Shown here: positions 53,986-64,000 of the stretch, piece after piece | How the letters are laid out: each line of letters opens with the position of its first letter | Position numbering within the stretch: the first letter of the stretch is position 1 | Source of the DNA: DATAFF01 sp963744915 | GTDB lineage: Bacteria > Pseudomonadota > Alphaproteobacteria > Rhizobiales > Aestuariivirgaceae | Reading direction: 5' to 3' | Assembly (NCBI GenBank): GCA_963744915.1 | Contig: CAVUUY010000025.1 | Coordinates: forward strand, 1-64,000 | Length of the DNA stretch: 64,000 nucleotides | Position numbers and translations under genes: made by a program | Notes under the pieces: generated by a model | What the model saw: the letters and a program-made list of their open reading frames with translations, nothing else | Databases searched by the model: none | Told to the model about the DNA's origin: nothing

Positions 53986-54375
53986 ATGCAGGAGCTGATC
54001 CACAGAGTGCGTGCCGCTTCCGGGCTTGACGAACAACAGGCCGAGAAGGCGGTCGGGATCATCCTGTCGCTGGTCCGTGCCCAGGCACCGGAAGACAAGG
54101 GGAAGGAATTGTTCGCGCACCTTCCTGGCGCGGCGGAGCTGGCGGCGCGGCATGGCAGCGACGGCGCTGCCAAGGGCGGCCTCTTCGGCCTGCTGGGGGG
54201 TGGCCTGATGGGCGCGCCGCTGGCCGCAATCGGCAAGCTGCAGGCGGCCGGACTGTCGATGGCCGAGATCAGGGCGGTCGGCTATGAGGTCTTGGCCTAT
54301 GCCAAGGAAAAAGCCGGGGACCGCCTGGTCCGCGATGTCGCGGGCTCTATTCCTGGCCTCTCCAGCTATGTGTGA
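53986..54375 (+). CDS. Small conserved alpha-helical protein (DUF2267/DUF2780-like)
   Basis: A 129-residue protein from ATG 53986 (GAGG five bases upstream). An N-terminal helical domain (LIHRVRAASGLDEQQAEKAV and HLPGAAELAARHG) is followed by a Gly-rich hinge (GLFGLLGGGLMGAPLAAIGKL) and a C-terminal helix pair ending GSIPGLSSYV. The composition resembles small DUF2267/DUF2780-like proteins of unknown function; assignment is tentative. No signal peptide. It meets the autotransporter gene head-on, six bases apart. Confidence 0.7.
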   Translation: MQELIHRVRAASGLDEQQAEKAVGIILSLVRAQAPEDKGKELFAHLPGAAELAARHGSDGAAKGGLFGLLGGGLMGAPLAAIGKLQAAGLSMAEIRAVGYEVLAYAKEKAGDRLVRDVAGSIPGLSSYV

Positions 54376-54381
54376 CGGGCT

Positions 54382-57300
54382 CTAGAAGTTCCAGCGAAGC
54401 CCTCCCTGACCGGCCAGGCCATCGATTTCCTCACCGACAAAGGCCTGAAGGTTGACGAAGGCGGTCAATGGGGCTGCCGTCACCTGAAGCCCGCCGCCGA
54501 CCAGTCCCCAGCTGTCCAGCCCATTGCTGGCGCTCCGATAGCCATAGGCGAAACCGCGATTGCCGCCGGCAAATTCATGCAGGAAATGGGCCTCGACATA
54601 AGGCTCCACCATGGCGCCGGCCACCGCACCGAGATAGCCGGCCCGCAATCCGGCTCGGCCGCGCAGACTGTCCCCATCGGCAAAGGAAATCGGCGCGCCT
54701 CCGAGTGAGCCATCGTCGATGTTGCCTGCCACATAGGCGAGCTGGGCCAGCGGGTTGAGGTAGAAGCCGGGGCCGACATCATATTTGTATCCAAGCTCGA
54801 CACTGCCGCCGAGAGACCGCGCCGCGACGTCATCCGACAGCACCCCCTGCGCGTAGGTCACCGTGACGAGGTCGGCCTTGAGCAGCAGGTCGGCATGGAA
54901 GCCGGCATTCAGATAGGTGAGATAACCGCCGATGGTGCCCCCTTCATAGGTGGCGTGGTCCGGCGTGTGGTCGAGCGTCAGGCCGGAATGGACATAGCCG
55001 CCGAGCAGGCCGGCAATGACCGAGTCGCCGCCAAGCGGGCCGGCCGTGACACCGTCGATGCCGCCCTGGGCGCCGGCTATGTCCTGATGGAAATCGGCGG
55101 GGGAATGCGGATCGTAGCCGGCATTTTCTCCAAAGCCGCGCAGCCAGACGCCGCCCCGCTGGCGCGGGGTGGGCGGACCCCCGGGGAAATCGGCGCTGGG
55201 GGTGATGACAGGCGCCGCGGCCAGTGAAACGAGATCGCCCATGCGCTGGTGCCAGGCACTGACGCCGGCATGCCAGACATTCTGCAAGCCGGTCATCACG
55301 ACGCCGAGCGCGTCGACCCTGCTTTGGTCATGACCGGCTTCATAAAGCTCCCATTTGGTGCTGCCATCGTCGTCGGGCCGCAGCTCATAGAGGAAAAAGC
55401 CGGCATGGATCGGCCCGCTGGCCAACCGGAACTCGTCGCCCTGGGGCCGGCTGCCCTGATCGACGATGAAAATGTCCTCGGCGTCGCGCACGCCCGCCGA
55501 GCGCGCGACATTGTTCACCTTGACCATCGTCGTGCCGCCGACCACCCCCGACAGGGTCAGGAGATCGGCCGGGGAGCCGGTGCCGGCAAGCACCGCATCG
55601 ACCCCGAGCAGCCCGCCGCCATTGAAATTGTCGAGCGCGGGAAAGCGCAAGCGGTCGCCGGCCCTGCCGTTGATCATGGTGATGACGCCGGATGGGCCGT
55701 TGGTGAAGCTTTCCAGCCCGAGGAAGGCCACCGCCTCGGCTCCGCCGGCACCGCCGGCACGCAGCGTGCCGGAATTGACCATCGCGTCGATGCCGGTGCC
55801 GAAATCGCTGTCGCCGCGCGCCTCGAACCGACCGCGATTGTCGAAATCGTCCTCCCCGTCATTGAGATTGACGAAGCCGATGACGGTGCCGAGATTGGCG
55901 ACCGACAGCGGACCGCCGCCGGCGGCATTGGCGATCGCCCGCCCGCTCAACGCCTGGAGCGTGCCGTGATTCTCGAGGCGCGCCGGGGCGGCGGCGGACA
56001 GGCCGGCGGCGAAGCCATCGCCGCTGCCGCCGGTCACCGTGCCGGACGTGATCGTGATCTCGGCTGCCCCGGAGAGGGACCGGGCATAGAGGCCGCTGGC
56101 GCCATCGCCCGTCATCGTCACATCGCCGGCGCTCTCCACCGCGGCGACCCCGGGCGCCGCACCGGCCGCCGAAGCCAGGATGCCGACCGCGGCGCTGCCA
56201 TCGAGGGTGATGTTGCCCCGGCTGTGGATGGCGGCATTGACGCCCGCCGCGGTGATGCCGGTGGCAAGACTGCCCCTCACCGCGATGTTGCCGCCGCTCG
56301 TCACCGATACATTGCCGGCCTGTGAGCCGGCGGCGATGCCATCCGCGCCTTCGCCGGCGACCGTCACATTGCCGGCGCTGCTCAGCGTGACCCCACCATC
56401 TCCGAACGCCGTCAGCAAAATTCCCGCCGCCCCCTCGACAGCGATGTCGCCGCGGCTGTCGACATTGAGGACGGCGCGGTCATAGACCCGGCCATCGATC
56501 CCCCTCGCCTCCCTGCCCTGGGCGGCCAACCGGCCGACGCTCTGGATGGTCGCCACGCCGTTCATATGCGCATCGAGGTGGACGGCGTTGGAATAGTCTC
56601 CGATGGCGGCAAGGTCGCCCGCGCTGACAATGCTCGCATCGCCGCTCTGGGTGTGGACATGGAGGCCGTCGGAGCGGTTGCCGCCGACGAGGACATTGCC
56701 GGTGCTTTCGACAACGGCGCCCGATTGGGCCGTCGCATCGATTCCATGCGAGCCCGTGCCGGTCGTCCGGATATCGCCCGTGCTCCTGACCCTCGCCACG
56801 CCACCTCTGGCGAGCGCATGAAGGCCGGTTCCGCTTCCAAGCGTCGAGACGGCGCCCACGCTCGTGATCGTCGCATCCCGTCCGCTCAAGGCCGCGATGG
56901 CATCGGCGCCGGCGCCGGCGGTGGTGACGTCGCCGACGCTGTCGATGCTTGCGAGCGCCTGACTGAAGACGTTCGCCCGGATGCCGGTGGCACCCGCGCC
57001 GGCGGTCGTGATCCGGCCCTCGCTGGTGATGGCCACCGCGCCTTGCGATGCACCGTAAATCCCGTGCGCCCCCCCGCCGAATTGAATCGCCCCGCCCGAG
57101 GTCGTGATGTCGCCCATGCTGTCGATGTGCACCGAGCCTGAATTGCCATAGCCAGTAAGACCGGCCGAACTGTCGCCGGTGGTGGTAATGGCGCCCTTGC
57201 TGGCCAGGATGACGTCGCCATGCGGCGCCCAGATGAGGACGCCCTCGGCGTTCACGCCCGTCGTGCCGATGTCGCCGGTGCTGCTCACCGTCACCGACGC

Positions 57301-60300
57301 ATTGGCGTTGACGAGGATGGCAGCGCTGCTGGTGCCGATCGTCGACAGGCGGCCCGTGCTGGAAACATATACGGCGCCGTTATCCATATTGTAGTTGCCA
57401 TTAAAGACTTCTATGGCGGAAGACTGCCCGCCCCGCGTGGCGATGTCCCCGACGCTCGTGATCTGGATGTTTTCGGACGTGCTGGCGTAGATGCCACGGG
57501 AACGATCCCCATTCGTGGACAAGTTCCCATGGTTGTGGATCTCGGCATCGCCACCAGCCCCCACCGAAATCGCCCCGCTGTCCACACCAGATGTCGTGAT
57601 GTCGCCTGTCCTGTCGACAAAGGCCTTCAAGAGGTTGGTGGTGACGTTCACCCCTCTCGCATTGTCGCCGGCGGTAACGATATCGCCGACACTGTAGATC
57701 GAGGCCCGCCACTGCGCGAGAACATCGATTCCGGTCGAGCCGTAACCTGCACTGGTGATATTGCTGGCATTGCGAACAATCGCCTTCTGACCGCCGGAGA
57801 CGACCCGGATACCCTCGGCGGCCGCCCCGCTCGTGGTGATGTCGCCGGTGGCCTCGACAGTCGCGTCGCCGGCGGCACGGACATCGATGGCATTGCTGCC
57901 CTCACCCGTGGTCGACAGAGGGCCGCCATTGGTGAGAGTCACCGCTCCCGAACTCGCCTCGAGCGCGATGGCCGAGGCCGAATTTCCCGTTGTCGTGATG
58001 TTCTGCCGGCTGCTCACCACCACGCCATCGCGCCCGGAAGCGTGAATGCCGGCAGCCCCGGCGCCGACCGTCGTCAGCCTGCCGTCATTGCTGATCGCGA
58101 CGGCGCCGCTCAGCGACTGGGCGAAGATCGCGGAGGAATAGCGGAAAGCGGAAGCCGTGGTGACGTCTCCCGTGCTGTCGACGAAGACCGACCCCTGCGA
58201 TGTGAAGGCGTAGATGCCGGCGAAGCAAGTCGCCATGCTGCCATCGTTCACAACCGTGACGTCCCCGATGCGCGCTTGCGCCGTTGCGAACACGCCGAAG
58301 CCATTCGGCGCGCTCAACTGTCCCCGGGTGATGACGCCGATATCTCCGGTTGCCGTGAGCGCGACGATCGCGCTGGCATCAGACACGGCAATATCGCCGG
58401 TGCTGTCGATGGCGACCGAGCCGATGGAACTCGCGGTTGCGAAGATCCCGCGCCCCTGCCGTCCGGTGGTGGTGATCGCTCCGTTGCTCGTCACTTGGAC
58501 GTCGCCTGTGTCGGAGCTGGCATGAATGCCACCGCTCAAGTCGCCGCTCGTCGACAAATCCCCTTCGCTGGTGATCACGAGGTTGAGCGCATTCGGGTCG
58601 CCGCCGGTCACCCTGGCGTAGATCGCCGCCGCCTCCGAGCCCGTGGTCTCGATGTCGCCCAGGCTGGTGACGACGGCTCCATCGGAGGCAGTGGCAAAAA
58701 TCCCGGCAGCGTCGTAGCCGACCGTGGTCAGATTGCCGTCATTGCGGATCGCGACGGAGCCATCGATGGATCTCGCTTCGATGGCTTTCGCATTCGCATC
58801 CCTCGTACGGATATCGCCGGCGCTCGTGATCGAAACCGCTCCGAGCGGGGTGTAGGCGAAAATTCCATCACCGCCGGTTGTCAATGCACCCTTGCCATCG
58901 ATCGTGATGTCGCCTGCGACGCTGACCTCTGCCCTGATGCCGTTCCCGCTGGCGCTGAGATCACCGTCGCTGGCAATGGTGATTGCGCCGGTCGAGGTCA
59001 CGCCGACGATGCCATAGGCAGCTGCCCCGGAGGTGATGATATCGCCGATGCTGTTCACCATGACGGCACCGGCATAGGATTGGGCATTAATGCCATTGGC
59101 GTAGGCGCCAGCGGTGGTGATTGCGCCATCATTTTGAACGGTTGCGTCGCCACCCCTTGCTACGACGACAATGCCTTGGGCGCCCAACCCGGTGGTGCTG
59201 ACTGGACCATGGTTCGTGGCCGCCGCAGCGCCGCCTGCAACCGCATACAAACCATGGTTTAGAAAGCCTGTGGTCGAGACGGCGCCGCTGCTGCTGATGG
59301 TGGCACTGGTCGAGCCGCGAGCGACAATTCCGCCGCCATCGCCAACCCCGGCAAGCCTGCCGACGCTGTCGATCGCGACGGAGCCGTCATGCGACACCCC
59401 CCGGATCGCGGCGGCATTGTAGTTGCTGGTGGCGATGTCGCCTCGGCTGGTGATCGTCACCGCTCCGCTCTCGGTCAATCCGAAGATACCCGTAGCGCCG
59501 GTCGTCAGGTTGCCCCGGTTGTCGATGACGACATCGCCGCTGGTGCTCACCGCGGCCCTGATGCCGCTGCCGTCGGTAGCGAGATCGCCCTGGCTGGTGA
59601 TCTTGACGGTGCCGGACTCGGCAGTGCCGACGATGCCATCGGCGGCGGCGCCCGACACGATGATTCTGCCGATATTGTCGATCGTCACCGAACCGGTCGC
59701 CCCGGCCTCGGCAAGGATTCCATGCGAGCCCGACCCGGACGTGGCAATGTCGCCGGAGCGGGTCACCACGACGTCGCCACTGCCGGCCGAGGCAAGAACG
59801 GCCGAGGCATTGTCTCCCGCGGTCGACAAATTGCCCTGGCCACGAACCTCGGCTCCGGTGAGGCCTCTTGCGATGATCGCCTCGCCGTCCTGACCGGATG
59901 TCGTGATGTTGCCGGTGCTGTCGATGAGCGCCCGACCATTGTCGCTGATCGCCACCAGCCCATCGGCAAGCCGGCCGGATGTCACGATATTGCCGATATT
60001 GTAGATCGCCGCCGAACCTGGATCATGCGTCCCGATGGCGATCGCGCCATCGCCCGAGGTGGTGATGTCGCCTTCATTGTGGAGAATGGATGTGCCGCCT
60101 TCGGCATATACCCACATGCCGTAGGAGCGCGCCCCCGCGGTGGTGATGGCACCCTTGCTTGAAACGTCGGCCGAGCCGGTGGAACGAGCATAGATGCCAT
60201 GGGCGTCGTCGCCGCCGGTGACGAGATTGCCTTGGGTGGCGACCACGACATTGTACGGGTAGGTGACGCCGAATTGATTGGCCGGCAGCACGGCGCGGAT

Positions 60301-60924
60301 GGCGGATGATCGCGCCCCCAGGGTCGTGATATCCCCCTGGCTCACCACCGAGACACCCGTGCCATATGCGGAAGAAGCTGCAAAAATACCGTTGGAGTCG
60401 TCCCCCGCAGTGGACAGATTGCCGGTGTTGACGACCCTCGCCGTGCCCAAATAGGTGTTGCTCACGATGGCATCGCTGCGCTGGCCGCCGGTCACGATGT
60501 CGCCGGTGTTTCGAACGGTCACATCAAAGAGACTGAAGCCGTAGACGCCTGGGGCGCCATCGCCGGTGGTGACGATGCGAAAGGGGGTGACGTCGCTGTC
60601 GACCTCGACCGGAACGACATTGATCTGATCGAAAGCCACGCCCCGTTGACCTGGAGCGGGCGTGATATCGCCTGCGACATCACGGACGGTCAGCTTGGTG
60701 TAATCGGAGAAAATTTTGCTGCCGCCGGGCAGTCGCCAGAAATCGGCGCCGCCGCTTACGTCGCCGGTGCAAATGATCTCCTGGCTGGCCCTCAGGAAGC
60801 TGCAGTCCGCCTGCGCCGGGCGGGCCGGGGTGAGACACAATGCTGCAACCGCCGCCGAGGCGAGCAGCGCCCCGCGGAATTGTGTCAGCCCGGCCCACTT
60901 GCGCGGCGGAAGAATGGTGCTCAT
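54382..60924 (-). CDS. Giant repeat-rich autotransporter (type V secretion) adhesin-like protein
   Basis: A single frame of 2180 residues. The signal peptide (LLASAAVAALCLTPARPAQA) is followed by a passenger of about 1850 residues made almost wholly of degenerate units of about 23 residues with the pattern GxxxxGIxAxSxxGxVxVxSxGDIxTxG, which would form a right-handed beta-helix. The C-terminal 285 residues form an autotransporter barrel (GVWLRGFGENAGYD to GLRWNF, with terminal Phe). No cysteines occur in the repeats except one. Blocks at about residues 428-535 and 635-740 are recent internal duplicates. A role in adhesion or biofilm is probable from family but not shown. Confidence 0.9.
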   Translation of the reverse strand: MSTILPPRKWAGLTQFRGALLASAAVAALCLTPARPAQADCSFLRASQEIICTGDVSGGADFWRLPGGSKIFSDYTKLTVRDVAGDITPAPGQRGVAFDQINVVPVEVDSDVTPFRIVTTGDGAPGVYGFSLFDVTVRNTGDIVTGGQRSDAIVSNTYLGTARVVNTGNLSTAGDDSNGIFAASSAYGTGVSVVSQGDITTLGARSSAIRAVLPANQFGVTYPYNVVVATQGNLVTGGDDAHGIYARSTGSADVSSKGAITTAGARSYGMWVYAEGGTSILHNEGDITTSGDGAIAIGTHDPGSAAIYNIGNIVTSGRLADGLVAISDNGRALIDSTGNITTSGQDGEAIIARGLTGAEVRGQGNLSTAGDNASAVLASAGSGDVVVTRSGDIATSGSGSHGILAEAGATGSVTIDNIGRIIVSGAAADGIVGTAESGTVKITSQGDLATDGSGIRAAVSTSGDVVIDNRGNLTTGATGIFGLTESGAVTITSRGDIATSNYNAAAIRGVSHDGSVAIDSVGRLAGVGDGGGIVARGSTSATISSSGAVSTTGFLNHGLYAVAGGAAAATNHGPVSTTGLGAQGIVVVARGGDATVQNDGAITTAGAYANGINAQSYAGAVMVNSIGDIITSGAAAYGIVGVTSTGAITIASDGDLSASGNGIRAEVSVAGDITIDGKGALTTGGDGIFAYTPLGAVSITSAGDIRTRDANAKAIEARSIDGSVAIRNDGNLTTVGYDAAGIFATASDGAVVTSLGDIETTGSEAAAIYARVTGGDPNALNLVITSEGDLSTSGDLSGGIHASSDTGDVQVTSNGAITTTGRQGRGIFATASSIGSVAIDSTGDIAVSDASAIVALTATGDIGVITRGQLSAPNGFGVFATAQARIGDVTVVNDGSMATCFAGIYAFTSQGSVFVDSTGDVTTASAFRYSSAIFAQSLSGAVAISNDGRLTTVGAGAAGIHASGRDGVVVSSRQNITTTGNSASAIALEASSGAVTLTNGGPLSTTGEGSNAIDVRAAGDATVEATGDITTSGAAAEGIRVVSGGQKAIVRNASNITSAGYGSTGIDVLAQWRASIYSVGDIVTAGDNARGVNVTTNLLKAFVDRTGDITTSGVDSGAISVGAGGDAEIHNHGNLSTNGDRSRGIYASTSENIQITSVGDIATRGGQSSAIEVFNGNYNMDNGAVYVSSTGRLSTIGTSSAAILVNANASVTVSSTGDIGTTGVNAEGVLIWAPHGDVILASKGAITTTGDSSAGLTGYGNSGSVHIDSMGDITTSGGAIQFGGGAHGIYGASQGAVAITSEGRITTAGAGATGIRANVFSQALASIDSVGDVTTAGAGADAIAALSGRDATITSVGAVSTLGSGTGLHALARGGVARVRSTGDIRTTGTGSHGIDATAQSGAVVESTGNVLVGGNRSDGLHVHTQSGDASIVSAGDLAAIGDYSNAVHLDAHMNGVATIQSVGRLAAQGREARGIDGRVYDRAVLNVDSRGDIAVEGAAGILLTAFGDGGVTLSSAGNVTVAGEGADGIAAGSQAGNVSVTSGGNIAVRGSLATGITAAGVNAAIHSRGNITLDGSAAVGILASAAGAAPGVAAVESAGDVTMTGDGASGLYARSLSGAAEITITSGTVTGGSGDGFAAGLSAAAPARLENHGTLQALSGRAIANAAGGGPLSVANLGTVIGFVNLNDGEDDFDNRGRFEARGDSDFGTGIDAMVNSGTLRAGGAGGAEAVAFLGLESFTNGPSGVITMINGRAGDRLRFPALDNFNGGGLLGVDAVLAGTGSPADLLTLSGVVGGTTMVKVNNVARSAGVRDAEDIFIVDQGSRPQGDEFRLASGPIHAGFFLYELRPDDDGSTKWELYEAGHDQSRVDALGVVMTGLQNVWHAGVSAWHQRMGDLVSLAAAPVITPSADFPGGPPTPRQRGGVWLRGFGENAGYDPHSPADFHQDIAGAQGGIDGVTAGPLGGDSVIAGLLGGYVHSGLTLDHTPDHATYEGGTIGGYLTYLNAGFHADLLLKADLVTVTYAQGVLSDDVAARSLGGSVELGYKYDVGPGFYLNPLAQLAYVAGNIDDGSLGGAPISFADGDSLRGRAGLRAGYLGAVAGAMVEPYVEAHFLHEFAGGNRGFAYGYRSASNGLDSWGLVGGGLQVTAAPLTAFVNLQAFVGEEIDGLAGQGGLRWNF

Positions 60925-61005
60925 TGCAGAATCCCCGGCCCTATTCGAATTCAGGCTGCAACTTTAAACGGACACAACCTGAAAGGGAACACCATACCGT
61001 CGCCT

Positions 61006-61025
61006 TTTGCGCAAGCTGTTGCAAA
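61006..61025. promoter_or_regulatory. PccR-like operator upstream of the methylmalonyl-CoA mutase
   Basis: TTTGCGCA-AGCT-GTTGCAAA matches 13 of 16 defined bases, with the exact four-base spacing, of the TTTGCAAA-N4-TTTGCAAA site of the propionyl-CoA regulator PccR described in Rhodobacter. It lies 71 bp before the mutase start and 82 bp from the autotransporter start. The match is seen; use by a PccR homologue is inference. Confidence 0.65.
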
Positions 61026-61095
61026 ACTATCGCTTTCTGGTAGTGGACCCGGCCACGCCCTTGCGTCCGTTCCCTTGCTGCTGCAGAACCCGGCA

Positions 61096-64000
<2,905 letters not shown>

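Noticed and set aside
57220..59262. 680-codon plus-strand frame inside the autotransporter gene, plus several others
   Set aside because: Opposite strand of the repeat array; repeated artefact composition, no start signals.

Overview
The window is high-GC bacterial DNA from an alphaproteobacterium, most likely of the order Hyphomicrobiales (Rhizobiales). The evidence is the gene order tolQ-tolR-tolA-tolB-pal-cpoB-tilS-ftsH-folP-glmM, the serC-serA-purA operon, Omp25-like outer-membrane proteins and a PccR-like operator in front of a methylmalonyl-CoA mutase gene. The genus cannot be fixed from the sequence alone. No rRNA, intact tRNA, insertion sequence or CRISPR array was seen.

Layout. Bases 1-3932 are the right end of an integrated mobile element: a partial primase-like gene running off the left edge, small unknown genes (two apparently frame-disturbed), an excisionase-type HTH protein, 21-bp iterons and a tyrosine integrase at the border. 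Core chromosome follows. First come a TPR lipoprotein and the leftward serine/purine operon serC-serA-purA-GNAT-RimK-like (4180-11050). Next are three leftward outer-membrane barrel genes (11158-13273), two of them a tandem paralogous pair. Then comes the leftward cell-envelope/essential operon from tolQ to glmM (13660-24952), with a heptamer-repeat hairpin between ftsH and folP and a frameshift in tolA. nadE-gltX, a GST, and an XRE regulator with a PhnD-like protein lead to a desaturase-kbl-tdh run (25135-33830).

The most unusual part is 33986-46277, where two operons meet head-on. The rightward one encodes an oligopeptide-type ABC transporter (no binding protein; a frameshift lies in the first Walker A motif) and an FAD/GcvT demethylating dehydrogenase. 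The leftward one is a six-gene, almost fully overlapping operon: DUF1194 von Willebrand-like protein, ornithine-cyclodeaminase-like enzyme, iron alcohol dehydrogenase, DddQ-like DMSP-lyase cupin, alpha/beta hydrolase and an MttB-family methyltransferase. Together they look like an uptake and demethylation/cleavage route for a methylated onium osmolyte (betaine or sulfonium type). The true substrate is unknown.

The rest holds moaA; a RidA/polar amino-acid transporter/LysR/SelA-like set (47407-52336) that reads as catabolism of an amino acid by a PLP ammonia-lyase-type enzyme with RidA clearing the imine; a HerA-like ATPase; a small alpha-helical protein; a 2180-residue repeat-rich autotransporter; and, running off the right edge, a methylmalonyl-CoA mutase in which the small-subunit and large-subunit catalytic regions are fused in one reading frame. 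Six convergent gene pairs are separated by only 6-16 bp.
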